A stretch of 64,000 bases of DNA, taken from the NCBI GenBank assembly GCA_948485625.1, contig CAOMRW010000003.1:1-64000 (forward strand), given 5' to 3'. The position numbers and the translations under genes were made by a program. Below, piece by piece: positions 1-9,167 of this stretch (within the stretch, counting starts at the first letter, position 1; each line of letters begins with the position of its first letter). The notes beneath the pieces are model-generated. The model saw only the letters and a list, made by a program, of their open reading frames with translations. It was not told the DNA's origin and did not search any database. This DNA is from an uncultured Clostridia bacterium (lineage in GTDB: Bacteria; Bacillota; Clostridia; TANB77; CAG-508).

Positions 1-42
1 AAGACCTGGCCCCCTATCACCAAGACCTGGCTTTTTATCACC
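1..42. repeat. Palindrome-family repeat R0, right half only
   Basis: The window opens with AAGACCTGGCCCCCTATCACC, followed directly by a second, degenerate copy (AAGACCTGGCTTTTTATCACC). The first copy matches the right arm of the palindromes near 50.6 kb and 54.2 kb, so this is probably the end of the same kind of element, with its other arm outside the window. It lies just downstream of fabI and may act as the operon terminator. Confidence 0.6.
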
Positions 43-75
43 ACCACAAACTTTTACAGCCCTTTGCCTTGTATA

Positions 76-846
76 TTAAACTCCAACAGTCGAAAATCCA
101 TTATCAACATGAATTACTTCACCTGTTATAGCACTTGACATATTACTAAATAAAAATGTAGTACAATCTCCTACTTCTTTTGCAGTTACATTTCTATGTA
201 ATGGCGCTTTTTCTTCTACTATATCTAAAATGTTATTAAAGTCTTTTATTCCTTTTGCTGAAAGTGTTTTTATTGGTCCTGCTGAAATTGCATTTACACG
301 TATTCCATCTTTTCCTAAATCTTTCGCTAAGTATCTAACACTTGCTTCTAATGCTGCTTTTGCAACTCCCATAACATTATATCCTTCAATTGATTTTTCA
401 GAACCATAATATGTTAAAGATACTATGCTAGAATTTTCATTTAATATATTTATATCTTTTGCAATTCTTGAAACTGCAACTAATGAATAACTACTTACAT
501 CAGCTGCATGTGCAAATCCATCTCTTGATGTTTTTATGAAATCATTTCTTAAGTCTTCTGTATTTGCATGTGCTATTGCATGTAAAATTCCATCTATTTT
601 TCCATGTTCTTTTAATATAATTTTTAAGCATTCTTCAATATTTTCATCATTTGAAACATTACAAGCATATGCTTTAGCTCCTGGTATTTCTTCTATCAAT
701 TTTTGTACTTTTTCTCCACTGTCTGCTGAATTATATGTAAATATAACTTCTGCACCATTTTCATATGCAGAAATTGCAGCTCCCCATGCTATACTCCATT
801 TATTTCTTATTCCCATTATTAATACTTTTTTGTTTTTTAGTAACAT
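76..846 (-). CDS. fabI: Enoyl-ACP reductase, NADH-dependent (FabI)
   Basis: This 256-residue short-chain-dehydrogenase-fold enzyme performs the last reduction of each fatty-acid elongation cycle in the cytosol. The FabI-type catalytic pair is visible as Tyr156 and Lys163 (Y-x6-K), and the N-terminal nucleotide-binding segment has the FabI form (GIRNKWSIAWG) rather than the FabG form. Its length is normal. The ATG overlaps the accA stop codon (TAATG), and the accA tail supplies GGAGG, so translation is probably coupled. It is the last gene of the block. A second, unrelated enoyl reductase candidate (fabK-like) lies upstream in the same block. Confidence 0.95.
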   Translation of the reverse strand: MLLKNKKVLIMGIRNKWSIAWGAAISAYENGAEVIFTYNSADSGEKVQKLIEEIPGAKAYACNVSNDENIEECLKIILKEHGKIDGILHAIAHANTEDLRNDFIKTSRDGFAHAADVSSYSLVAVSRIAKDINILNENSSIVSLTYYGSEKSIEGYNVMGVAKAALEASVRYLAKDLGKDGIRVNAISAGPIKTLSAKGIKDFNNILDIVEEKAPLHRNVTAKEVGDCTTFLFSNMSSAITGEVIHVDNGFSTVGV

Positions 847-1667
847 TATAATATTCCTCCTATATTTCTATATTTTTCATATCTTTGTTTTGTTAATTCT
901 TCTTTTGATAATTTAGATAACTCTTTTATATTTTTTAATAACATATTTTTTAAGTTTTTACAAATATTTTCAAACTCTTCTTGTGCACCTTCTTCTGGTT
1001 CTTTTATTATTCCATCTATAATTCCTAATTTTTTCAATTCTTTTGCTGTAATTTTCATATTTTCTGCTGCTTCTTGTGATTTTGATGAATCTTTATATAA
1101 AATACTTGCAAATCCTTCTGGTGACAATATTGAATAAATTGAATTTTCAAGCATTATGATTTTGTCTGTTACTCCTATTGCTAATGCTCCACCACTTGAA
1201 CCTTCTCCTATAACAATTGATATTGTTGGAACTTTTAATCTTGACATTTCAAATAAATTCCTTGCAATTGCTTCTCCTTGTCCTCTCTCTTCTGCTTCCA
1301 TTCCTGGATATGCTCCTGGTGTGTCTATAAATGTGATTATTGGTCTATTAAATTTCTCTGCTTGTTTCATTAGTCTTAATGCTTTTCTATACCCTTCTGG
1401 ATTCGGCATTCCAAAGTTTCTTTCTATATTTTCTTTTGCACTTTTTCCTTTTTGTTCTCCAATAACTGTTACAGGAATGCCATTTAATTCTGCAATTCCA
1501 GCTATTATAGATTTATCGTCTCCAAATGACCTGTCTCCATGTAATTCTATAAAATTATTAAATATTTCATTTATATAATCTAATGATTTAGGTCTTTCTG
1601 TTTTTCTTGCAATTATTACTCTGTCCCATGCAGTTTTAGATATTTCAGATATTTTATTATTTTTCAT
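846..1667 (-). CDS. accA: Acetyl-CoA carboxylase carboxyltransferase subunit alpha (AccA)
   Basis: This 273-residue subunit pairs with AccD to transfer the carboxyl group from biotin to acetyl-CoA, giving malonyl-CoA. Conserved AccA segments are visible, including LHGDRSFGDD near residue 45, ITFIDTPGAYPG near 115 and the GEGSSGGALAIG loop near 155. The length is slightly shorter than the roughly 315 residues of E. coli AccA but typical for Bacillota. A clear AAGGAG-like site precedes the ATG. It is separated from accD by a pair of small plus-strand genes, so it may have its own promoter or be transcribed through them. Confidence 0.95.
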   Translation of the reverse strand: MKNNKISEISKTAWDRVIIARKTERPKSLDYINEIFNNFIELHGDRSFGDDKSIIAGIAELNGIPVTVIGEQKGKSAKENIERNFGMPNPEGYRKALRLMKQAEKFNRPIITFIDTPGAYPGMEAEERGQGEAIARNLFEMSRLKVPTISIVIGEGSSGGALAIGVTDKIIMLENSIYSILSPEGFASILYKDSSKSQEAAENMKITAKELKKLGIIDGIIKEPEEGAQEEFENICKNLKNMLLKNIKELSKLSKEELTKQRYEKYRNIGGIL

Positions 1668-1781
1668 TGTTTTCTCCTTTACCCATTTACTTTTATGTAA
1701 ATTTATGTTATACTTTTTCTTATGTAGAAATATTTTTAATTATTGTAACTAAATTGTAGCACACCTTAAGGAGGATACCCT

Positions 1782-2093
1782 ATGGATAATTCTAGTAACA
1801 AAAAATTTGATATTGAAAAAGCTTATTCTTTGCTTGTTGATTATGTTAAAAATAATAAATTTGCTAAAGCAAGTTTTATTGCTGAATTAATCAGCTATCA
1901 AAATTTTTTTGGTAATACAAGCATTGTAAATTGTAAGTTAGGTTTATCTAAAGTTTTTCGTCAGAAAACTGTTAAGTCTGTTTTAGCTGACATGGACTAC
2001 AAAATGATTAGTTTTTATTCTCAAACTAATTGTTCGTCATATGGAACAGAAACATATACTTTTTCTGTACTCACTTTTACAACTATTAATTAA
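1782..2093 (+). CDS. Small hypothetical protein, paralogue A
   Basis: This 103-residue protein of unknown function is preceded by AAGGAGG seven bases before the ATG. It is clearly paralogous to the next gene: both share an N-terminal helix (KAY.LL..Y), an A.F..ELI..Q.FF stretch, a SI..C..L segment and FR.KT near residue 66. It is cytosolic, with no signal peptide or membrane segment. It lies on the opposite strand to the fatty-acid genes, between accA and accD. I do not recognise the family. Confidence 0.75.
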   Translation: MDNSSNKKFDIEKAYSLLVDYVKNNKFAKASFIAELISYQNFFGNTSIVNCKLGLSKVFRQKTVKSVLADMDYKMISFYSQTNCSSYGTETYTFSVLTFTTIN

Positions 2094-2127
2094 TAACTAC
2101 AATATATACTTTTAAGGAGGACATATT

Positions 2128-2424
2128 ATGTTTGATACAGTCAAAGCTTATCAGTTGTTATGCCAGTATAAAAAAGATGGATATTATGAAAGAGCGAAGT
2201 TTGTTAGAGAACTTATAAAAACTCAATATTTCTTTGCTCCCAAAAGTATTATTGGATGTGAGCTACTACTAAATGGTTATTTTCGGGAAAAAACTATTAG
2301 ATTAGCTCTGTCCGACTTGAATTACTCATTAATAAAGCTCAGAAGAAGAACTGATTTTTCAATCCTTGATTTTCCTATCACACAACATACAATTATAGCT
2401 TTTACAGATGCTGAGGGTAAATAA
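2128..2424 (+). CDS. Small hypothetical protein, paralogue B
   Basis: This 98-residue paralogue of the preceding gene lies 34 bases downstream with its own AAGGAGG, so the two form a bicistron. At position 2284 an in-frame CGG is read straight through; the aligned position in paralogue A is CGT, which supports arginine here. The stop codon lies in the loop of a rho-independent terminator. The function is unknown. The tandem duplication and opposite orientation suggest a small acquired module. Confidence 0.75.
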   Translation: MFDTVKAYQLLCQYKKDGYYERAKFVRELIKTQYFFAPKSIIGCELLLNGYFREKTIRLALSDLNYSLIKLRRRTDFSILDFPITQHTIIAFTDAEGK

Positions 2425-2437
2425 CCCTCAGTTTTTT
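2411..2437 (+). terminator. Rho-independent terminator overlapping a stop codon
   Basis: A CTGAGGG/CCCTCAG stem is followed by six T. The stop codon of the small paralogue B lies in the loop. Confidence 0.85.
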
Positions 2438-2497
2438 ATTATATATAAGTTCTTTAAATTTGTAGTATATAACTATAAATTATAAAAATTAGTAATA

Positions 2498-3343
2498 TTA
2501 TTTATGTAATTTTACAATATTATATAGTGTTTGTTTCATATCTTTTCTTTCAACTATCTTATCAATGAAACCATGTTGTAACAAAAATTCAGAACTTTGA
2601 AATCCATCAGGCAACTTTTGTTTTATAGTTTGTTCTATTACTCTAGGACCTGCAAATCCAATCAATGCACCTGGCTCTGCTAAAATGATATCACCTAAAC
2701 TTGCAAAACTTGCAGTAACTCCACCTGTTGTAGGGTCAGTTAATACTGAAATATATAATAATCCTGCCTCATCTAATTTTGCAATTGCTGCAGCTGTTTT
2801 TGCCATTTGCATTAACGAAATCATACCTTCTTGCATTCTTGCACCACCTGATACACAAAATAATATTACTGGTAATCTATCTTTTATAGCTATTTCAACT
2901 AATCTACAGATTTTTTCTCCAACAACACTTCCCATACTTCCCATAAAGAAGTTACTATCCATAACACCAATTGCTACTTTTTCACCATTGATTTTTCCTG
3001 TTCCTATTTGTATGGCTTCTTGTATATTTGTCTTTTCTTGTAATGATTTTATTTTGTCTTTATATCCATCAAAATTAAGCATATCACTTGTTTTCATATC
3101 TTTATCTATTTCTTCAAATGTATTTTCATCTATAATATGTTTAATTCTTCTTCTAGCAGATATTCTAAAATATTTTCCGCAGTTTGGACAAATACTAAAA
3201 TTATTTTTTACATCTTCTTTATACAAAATTTCTTTACAATTAGTACATTTAACCCATTTGCCAACTAACATGTCTGATGCCTTTTCATTTTTTTCAGTTT
3301 GTTGTTCTTTATTTACTTTTCTAATTTTATCTATTACCAACAT
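2498..3343 (-). CDS. accD: Acetyl-CoA carboxylase carboxyltransferase subunit beta (AccD)
   Basis: This subunit of about 281 residues is the partner of AccA. A four-cysteine zinc ribbon (CTNC, then CPNC) lies near residues 34-56, followed by the crotonase-fold carboxyltransferase domain with SGGARMQEG and TDPTTGGVTASFA. A GTG lies six bases upstream, but the ATG at 3343 has the better spacing from AAGG, so I chose it. It follows the fabK-like gene by 13 bases, indicating the same transcript. Confidence 0.94.
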   Translation of the reverse strand: MLVIDKIRKVNKEQQTEKNEKASDMLVGKWVKCTNCKEILYKEDVKNNFSICPNCGKYFRISARRRIKHIIDENTFEEIDKDMKTSDMLNFDGYKDKIKSLQEKTNIQEAIQIGTGKINGEKVAIGVMDSNFFMGSMGSVVGEKICRLVEIAIKDRLPVILFCVSGGARMQEGMISLMQMAKTAAAIAKLDEAGLLYISVLTDPTTGGVTASFASLGDIILAEPGALIGFAGPRVIEQTIKQKLPDGFQSSEFLLQHGFIDKIVERKDMKQTLYNIVKLHK

Positions 3344-3356
3344 ATTCACCTACCTT

Positions 3357-4433
3357 TTAACAGAGTTCTAATTCTGCTTCATTATTTAATTCTTGTAGTA
3401 GTTCTTTTACTGTAGTAATTTTATTTATTTTTTCTACATTACTGCCACAAAAAATTAATCCTTCATCTATATTTCCTTTAACTGCATTTATTAATGCTTT
3501 TGTTATACAATATGGTGTCTCTTTTGGATTACATGTTTTTATACATCTATAACATTTTTCTATTTTTTCTTTGCTTTTTTCTACTTTTTTTATGAATTCA
3601 TTTCTAATTGCTCTTCCAGGCATACCTACTGGACTTTTTATGATTTTAACATCTTCTTTTTTTGCTTTTACATACATTTGTTTAAATTCATTAGAAGCAT
3701 CACATTCCTCTGTTGCTACAAATCTAGTTGCCATTTGCACCCCACTTACACCAAGTTTTATATATTTTGCAATATCTTTTCCATCGAAAATCCCACCTGC
3801 TACAACAACAGGAATATTTTTTCCAGATTCTTTTTCAATTTCTCTTACTTCATTTATTACATCTCTTGTTATATCTTCTAATTTAGGTTTATCATTAGAA
3901 AATAATTCATCTTCCTTAAATCCTAAATGCCCTCCAGCTTCTGGCCCTTCTATTACTATCATATCTGGTGTATAATTATATTTTGTCATCCATATTTTTG
4001 ATATTAATTTTGCACATCTTCCTGAAGACACTATTGGTGCTATTTTTGTTTTTGTATTTTTAATAAATTCTGGTAAATCCTTTGGTAAACCTGCTCCAGA
4101 TATTATTAAATCTATTTTATTTTTTACACATTCTTTTACTATATCACCATAATTATTTAGTGCTACCATTATATTTGCACCGATTATGCCATTTGGTGCT
4201 ATTTCTCTTGCTTTTTTAATCTCTTCTCCAATTGCCTTTAAATTTGCTTTCATTGGATTTTTGCTAAATTCTTTATCTTGATATCCAATATCAGCAGTAG
4301 AAATTATTCCAATTCCACCCTCTTTAGCAACATTTCCTGCTAGTTTATGCATTGATACTCCAACTCCCATACCACCTTGAATTATTGGATATTTAGAAGT
4401 ATATTCTCCTATTTTTAAACCTTTTAATTTCAT
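3357..4433 (-). CDS. fabK: FabK-like FMN-dependent enoyl-ACP reductase / nitronate monooxygenase family
   Basis: This TIM-barrel flavoprotein of about 358 residues carries the family signatures PIIQGGMGVGVS near the N-terminus, IEGPEAGGHLG and VAGGIFDG. Its place among fatty-acid genes favours an enoyl-ACP reductase role (FabK). The extended cysteine-rich C-terminus (CYRCIKTCNP, then YC) is also found in proteins annotated as nitronate monooxygenase, so the reaction is not certain. The ATG at 4433 follows AAGGAG with good spacing, and the longer open frame upstream lacks such a site. The cluster therefore has two potential enoyl reductases, FabI and this one. Confidence 0.78.
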   Translation of the reverse strand: MKLKGLKIGEYTSKYPIIQGGMGVGVSMHKLAGNVAKEGGIGIISTADIGYQDKEFSKNPMKANLKAIGEEIKKAREIAPNGIIGANIMVALNNYGDIVKECVKNKIDLIISGAGLPKDLPEFIKNTKTKIAPIVSSGRCAKLISKIWMTKYNYTPDMIVIEGPEAGGHLGFKEDELFSNDKPKLEDITRDVINEVREIEKESGKNIPVVVAGGIFDGKDIAKYIKLGVSGVQMATRFVATEECDASNEFKQMYVKAKKEDVKIIKSPVGMPGRAIRNEFIKKVEKSKEKIEKCYRCIKTCNPKETPYCITKALINAVKGNIDEGLIFCGSNVEKINKITTVKELLQELNNEAELELC

Positions 4434-4490
4434 AATTTTCTCCTTATTTTCTCTTTCCACTCCGTTCATTGTCATCTAAGTACCATTTGT

Positions 4491-5832
4491 CTAATGAAGC
4501 ATTTTTTCTATAAATGATGTATCATAATTATTTTTTACAAAATCCTCATTTTCAAGAATCTTATATAAAAATTCTATATTAACATCAATACCATCAATTA
4601 CAAATTCTGCCAATGCACTTTTCATTTTTGCTATTGATTCTTCTCTATCTTTTCCATGTACTATGACTTTTGCTATCATAGAATCATATGTTGGTGGTAT
4701 CTTATATCCTGGATAAATTGCTGTATCTACTCTTATTCCATTTCCTCCTGGTATATGTAAATCTTTTATTTCTCCAGCACATGGCATAAAATTTTTATTT
4801 GGATTCTCAGCATTTATTCTAGTTTCTAAACTATGACCTGTAAATTTTATATCTTCCTGTTTGTATTTTAGCCTTTCTCCAGATGATATTTTTAATTGTT
4901 CTTTTATTATATCTATACCTGTGATTGCTTCAGTTATTGGATGTTCTACTTGTACTCTTGTATTCATTTCCATAAAGTAAAAGTCTTTATTTTTATCAAC
5001 CAAAAATTCTATTGTTCCTACATTACTATATCCAATTTGTTTAATTGCATTTACAGCTACTTTTCCCATCTTTTGTCTCAATTTTTCTGATATAAATCCT
5101 GATGGTGTTTCTTCTAACATTTTTTGATTTTTTCTTTGTACTGTACAATCTCTTTCTCCCAAATGTATGCAATTACCATGTTCATCTGCAATTATTTGAA
5201 TTTCTATATGTCTTGGATTTTCTACAAACTTTTCTATATATATTGATTCATCATTAAATGATATTTTTGCTTCTTGTTTTACAATATCATAGAATTTCAC
5301 TAACTCTTCTTCATTATAAGCAACTCTAATCCCTTTTCCTCCGTCCTCCTGCTGATGCTTTTAATATTACTGGATATCCAATTTTTAGAGCTACCTTTAC
5401 TGCTTCTAGTACATTTTCAACTATACCATCTGAACCTGGAACTACTGGTACCCCTGCATTTTTCATAGTCTCTTTTGCTTTTGATTTATTTCCCATTAGT
5501 TCTATCATATTACTTGATGGTCCTATAAACTTTATTCCTATTTCATTGCACATTTTAGCGAAGTTACTGTTTTCAGATAAAAAACCATAACCTGGATGAA
5601 TGCTATCACATCCTTTTAGACAAGCAGCTTCTATTATAGATTTTACATTTAGATAACTTTTGTTTGATGGAGCGGGACCAATACAAACAGACTCATCAGC
5701 TAACTCTTTATGTAACGAATTTTTATCAATTTCTGAATAAACAGCAACTGTTTTAATACCTAATTCTCTACAAGCTCTTATTATTCTTACAGCAATCTCA
5801 CCACGGTTAGCAATTAGTACTTTTTTCAACAT
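4491..5832 (-). CDS. accC: Acetyl-CoA carboxylase biotin carboxylase (AccC), split by a +1 frameshift
   Basis: Biotin carboxylase is the ATP-grasp subunit that carboxylates the biotin on AccB. The N-terminal part (KKVLIANRGEIAVRIIRACR) and the remainder (HIEIQIIADEHGNCIHLGERDC, then FMEMNTRVQVEHPITE) are in different frames. The break lies in the glycine-rich ATP loop: the DNA reads GCA GGA GGA C GGA GGA AAA GGG, with one extra C at 5343 that makes codon 164 a CGG. Skipping it gives AGGGGKGIRVA and a normal 446-residue protein; without skipping, translation stops six codons later. The ATG at 5832 follows AAAGGAG. The ribosome-binding site touches repeat R1. Confidence 0.9.
5343..5346 (-). other. 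Putative +1 recoding site (CGG) in accC
   Basis: The zero-frame codon is CGG after GGA. Omitting its C reads GGA and restores the ATP-grasp glycine loop. Confidence 0.75.
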
Positions 5833-5845
5833 TTTTAACTCCTTT

Positions 5846-5975
5846 TGAAACATTTGGGACAGTCTAAAAATGTTTCATTTTTTTGGTCACTTTTTGTCGT
5901 TTTTTATACATGGTATTATATTCTACACATTTCGACAAATTTATGAAACATTTTTGGACTGTCCCAAATGTTTCA
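5846..5975. repeat. Intercistronic palindromic repeat R1
   Basis: The ends are a perfect 19-base inverted repeat (TGAAACATTTGGGACAGTC and its complement). Inner arms follow (ATGTTTCAT and ATGAAACAT, then TTTGTCG and CGACAAA), around an AT-rich centre. Its right arm in mRNA orientation stops just before the accC ribosome-binding site. Its architecture matches R3 upstream of mutS. Confidence 0.85.
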
Positions 5976-6039
5976 TTATTTACTTTTTCTATTTTTTCTG
6001 TTATAATTGTCCTAACAAATTAGAAAGGATGGTATTCCT

Positions 6040-6495
6040 ATGAAACTAACTAAATATTTTCGGCAATTGAAAAGATTTGTAGTTTTACCAAAACAGTTTA
6101 AATACCAAAGAATTAGAAATCCTCTTTTCTATTCTTATTATCACAAAATCTTTTTTAATTTTATGATACAAGGACTGTTTAAAAACCAAATTAAAATTAA
6201 ATTTGGAAATGATTACTGGAAACATGTACCTAGATATATTTTTTCAGACATGCCTTCATATTTTTATAAGTTTGTCAATTATAAGCTAAATGAGTTTAAT
6301 AAGTCTTGTTATGAGGACAAACTACGAGATGCAAACTTGCATTATATACCACCCTTAAAACCAACATCACCTAAATCACGTATGAATCATAAGTGTGTGA
6401 ATGAATTCGTCTTAGAAAGGGTTGCAAATATGCTTGGTTTTGAGGTAGTTTCTGAAAGTCTGGAATCTCTTAAATCTATTTACATTCTTAAATAG
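6040..6495 (+). CDS. Small basic hypothetical protein
   Basis: This 151-residue, lysine- and arginine-rich protein has many aromatic residues and no membrane segment. GAAAGGA precedes the ATG. It lies between accC and fabZ on the opposite strand. Codon 8 is an in-frame CGG read straight through. A terminator follows eight bases after the stop. I do not recognise the family. The basic first half (KYFRQLKRF and similar) suggests nucleic-acid or membrane-surface contact, but that is only inference. Confidence 0.6.
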   Translation: MKLTKYFRQLKRFVVLPKQFKYQRIRNPLFYSYYHKIFFNFMIQGLFKNQIKIKFGNDYWKHVPRYIFSDMPSYFYKFVNYKLNEFNKSCYEDKLRDANLHYIPPLKPTSPKSRMNHKCVNEFVLERVANMLGFEVVSESLESLKSIYILK

Positions 6496-6502
6496 TAATC
6501 TA

Positions 6503-6532
6503 AAAGGTGCCTTATGGTGCCTTTCTTTTTTT
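6503..6532 (+). terminator. Rho-independent terminator
   Basis: AAAGGTGCC pairs with GGTGCCTTT through two G-U pairs and is followed by a T-rich tract. It serves the small basic protein gene. Confidence 0.75.
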
Positions 6533-6541
6533 ATACAATTT

Positions 6542-6964
6542 TTATACAATTGCAAAAGTCAATTCTCCCTTTACTGCAATTTTTCCATCAACCGTTGCTA
6601 TTGCTTCTCCTATTCCAATAGGTCCTTTTTTCTTTATTATTTTTACTTCTAGTTTTAATCTATCTCCAGGTATTACTTGTTTTTTGAATTTTAGATTATT
6701 TATTCCTCCAAATAGTGCGTTTCTTCCTTTATTTTCTTCCATTGAAAGTATTGCTACTGCTCCTGTTTGTGCAAGTGCTTCTACCATTAATACTCCTGGC
6801 ATTATTGGGTTTCCTGGAAAGTGCCCTTTGAAGTAATATTCTTCTTCTTTTATATTTTTGTAAGCTGTACAAGATTCTCCTGGTATGTATTGTTCTACTT
6901 CATCTATCATTAAGAATGGTTCTCTTTGTGGTATTATTTCTTTTATTTGTTCTTTATTTAGCAT
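6542..6964 (-). CDS. fabZ: 3-hydroxyacyl-ACP dehydratase (FabZ)
   Basis: This 140-residue hot-dog-fold dehydratase converts 3-hydroxyacyl-ACP to trans-2-enoyl-ACP. The active-site segment HFPGNPIMPGVLMVEALAQ near residues 48-66 contains the catalytic His and Glu. The length is typical. A GAGAGG site precedes the ATG. It is flanked by two small plus-strand genes. Confidence 0.95.
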   Translation of the reverse strand: MLNKEQIKEIIPQREPFLMIDEVEQYIPGESCTAYKNIKEEEYYFKGHFPGNPIMPGVLMVEALAQTGAVAILSMEENKGRNALFGGINNLKFKKQVIPGDRLKLEVKIIKKKGPIGIGEAIATVDGKIAVKGELTFAIV

Positions 6965-7061
6965 TTTTATCCTCTCTTTCTATTTATGTTGACTTCATAA
7001 TATTTTTATGGTAAAATATCATTGTTTCAAATAATTATTTCATCATTATGGAGGTAGCATT

Positions 7062-7367
7062 ATGGTTAAGAATATTGATAATCAGATTATTGATAAGTTC
7101 ATCAAACTTCGGAATATGTATGAAGAAAGAGGTGATGGCGAAGCCATTGTTTTCTTAAGACATATCTGGATATATCTGTATGATTACAAAAACGAACTTA
7201 CTTCTACTGAAAATTCTATAGTTATTCCAGGGGAATATAGTGGTGTACTAAAAATTGCTCTAATCCTTGATCAATTAGGATATCATAGTTATTCTATTGA
7301 ACGTATTCCTGCTGGAAAAGTTTACCCATGTGTATCCACAAAAATTACTTTTCGTAATACTTTATAA
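7062..7367 (+). CDS. Small hypothetical protein
   Basis: This 101-residue soluble protein is preceded by GGAGGTAGCATT and an ATG. Its layout (N-terminal helix, SIVI..., then LDQLGYHSYSI, ending in TKITF) loosely resembles the paralogue pair at 1782-2424, so it may be a diverged relative. It contains one in-frame CGG at 7110, read straight through. It lies between fabZ and accB on the opposite strand and has its own terminator. Confidence 0.65.
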   Translation: MVKNIDNQIIDKFIKLRNMYEERGDGEAIVFLRHIWIYLYDYKNELTSTENSIVIPGEYSGVLKIALILDQLGYHSYSIERIPAGKVYPCVSTKITFRNTL

Positions 7368-7375
7368 TGATTTTG

Positions 7376-7404
7376 GTGGCCAGTTTTATACTGGCTACTT
7401 TTTA
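7376..7404 (+). terminator. Rho-independent terminator
   Basis: GTGGCCAG pairs with CTGGCTAC, and a T-rich tract follows. It lies nine bases after the small gene's stop. Confidence 0.8.
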
Positions 7405-7405
7405 T

Positions 7406-7882
7406 TTATTTAATTTTAAATAATGGAGTACCATATTCAACAACATCACCATCATCTATACAAACCTCAACTATTTCCCCATCAAATTCTGATTCAATTT
7501 CATTCATTAATTTCATTGCTTCAATAATACATACAACTTTACCTTTTTTTATATTTTCTCCTACATTAACAAATTTTTCTTTGTCTGGTGATGGTTTTGA
7601 ATAAAATGTCCCTACCATTGGTGATTTGATTATTTTGTAATTTTCTTCAATTTTTTTATCTTCATTTTCTCTAATTAATGTATTTTCATTGTTAACTTGT
7701 ATTGATGGTATTGAATTTGTGGAAGTTGTTACTAATTGTGGTTGTACTTGTGATTGTGTTATTACAGTTTCTTTATTCTTTTTCATACTTATTTTTGTTC
7801 CTTCAGGAAACTCAATTTCTAATTCGTCAATATTGGCATTTCCCATATCATCAATTAGCTTTTTTATTTGTTCATATTCCAT
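7406..7882 (-). CDS. accB: Biotin carboxyl carrier protein (AccB)
   Basis: This 158-residue carrier swings biotin between AccC and the AccA/AccD carboxyltransferase. The C-terminal biotinyl domain contains the modification motif EAMKLMNE near residue 120, where the Lys receives biotin. A flexible Gln/Thr/Ser-rich linker precedes it, as in the family. AGGAGG stands seven bases before the ATG. BirA, encoded at the head of this block, would biotinylate it. Confidence 0.95.
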   Translation of the reverse strand: MEYEQIKKLIDDMGNANIDELEIEFPEGTKISMKKNKETVITQSQVQPQLVTTSTNSIPSIQVNNENTLIRENEDKKIEENYKIIKSPMVGTFYSKPSPDKEKFVNVGENIKKGKVVCIIEAMKLMNEIESEFDGEIVEVCIDDGDVVEYGTPLFKIK

Positions 7883-7911
7883 GATTTCCTCCTATTAATT
7901 TTTAAATCTTT

Positions 7912-9150
7912 CTATTCTTCATATTTTTTTAATAATATTGAACTATTATGTCCTCCAAATCCTAATGAATTTGACATAGCGTATTTTACTTCAACATTTC
8001 TACCTATATTTGGTACTATATCTAAATCACATTCTTCATCTGGAACTTTATAATTTATTGTTGGTGGTACAAAATTATCTTCAATGGACTTTGTACATAT
8101 AATGGCTTCTATTCCTCCAGCAGCTCCTAATAAATGTCCTGTATTTCCTTTTGTAGAACTTACCATTACATTTTTGCTTGCTTCTCCAAATGCTAATTTT
8201 ATTGCTGATGTTTCTCCTGCATCATTTAAGTGTGTAGATGTACCATGTGCATTTATATATGTAATTTCTTCTGGTTTTATATTTGATTCTTGCATTGCTT
8301 TTTTCATTGCTCTTGCTGCACCTTCTCCATCTGGTGATGGTGATGTTATGTGATATGCATCAGATGTTGCTCCATATCCTACTACTTCTGCATATATTTT
8401 TGCATTTCTTCTTTTTGCATGTTCTAATTCTTCTAGTACTAGGATTCCTGCTCCTTCTCCCATTACAAATCCATTTCTTTCTTTGTCAAATGGTATGCTT
8501 GCTCTATTTGGATCTGTTGATTGTGATAGTGCTTTTATATTTGTGAATCCTGCTATTCCTGTTGGAGTAATTGTACTTTCTGTTCCTCCTGCAAAAATCA
8601 CATCTTCATATCCGTGTTTTATCATTCTATAAGCTTCACCTATTGAATGTGTTCCTCCTGCACAGGCTGTAACTACTGATACAGATTCTCCTTTTGCACC
8701 TAATTCAATTGCTACATTTCCAGCTGCCATGTTGCATATGCTCATCGGTATATACATTGGTGAAACTCTATCTGGTCCTTTTTCTACTAAATTTCTATTT
8801 TCTTTTTCAATAGTTGTAAGACCACCTATTCCTGAACTTACAATTACACCTACTCTTGTCATATCTGTATTTTCTGGTGTAATTTTGCTATCTTCCATTG
8901 CCTCTTTTGCTGCAACTATTGCAAATTGCGAAAATCTATCTAATCTTTTACTACTTCTTTTATCGAAATAATCTTCTGGTTCAAAATCTTTTACTTCGGC
9001 TGCTAACTTAACTTTATAATTTTCTGTATCAAATTGTGTGATTTCTTGTATTCCACATTTATTTGATTTTATTCCTTTCCAAAATTCCTCTACATTATTT
9101 CCTATAGGAGTTATTGCTCCTAATCCTGTTATTACAACTCTTTTTTCCAT
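7912..9150 (-). CDS. fabF: 3-oxoacyl-ACP synthase II (FabF)
   Basis: This 412-residue thiolase-fold condensing enzyme elongates acyl-ACP with malonyl-ACP. The catalytic triad is visible as Cys163 (TACAGGTHS), His302 (NAHGTSTHLND) and His339 (GNTGHLLGAAG). The length is normal. It begins 17 bases after fabG, so the acpP gene that often lies between these two is absent here. Confidence 0.96.
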   Translation of the reverse strand: MEKRVVITGLGAITPIGNNVEEFWKGIKSNKCGIQEITQFDTENYKVKLAAEVKDFEPEDYFDKRSSKRLDRFSQFAIVAAKEAMEDSKITPENTDMTRVGVIVSSGIGGLTTIEKENRNLVEKGPDRVSPMYIPMSICNMAAGNVAIELGAKGESVSVVTACAGGTHSIGEAYRMIKHGYEDVIFAGGTESTITPTGIAGFTNIKALSQSTDPNRASIPFDKERNGFVMGEGAGILVLEELEHAKRRNAKIYAEVVGYGATSDAYHITSPSPDGEGAARAMKKAMQESNIKPEEITYINAHGTSTHLNDAGETSAIKLAFGEASKNVMVSSTKGNTGHLLGAAGGIEAIICTKSIEDNFVPPTINYKVPDEECDLDIVPNIGRNVEVKYAMSNSLGFGGHNSSILLKKYEE

Positions 9151-9167
9151 CTTTTAAATCCTTTCTT

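Noticed and set aside
4433..4475. Upstream start for the fabK-like gene (MTMNGVERENK)
   Set aside because: AAGGAG stands correctly before the ATG at 4433, and the extension is not family-like.
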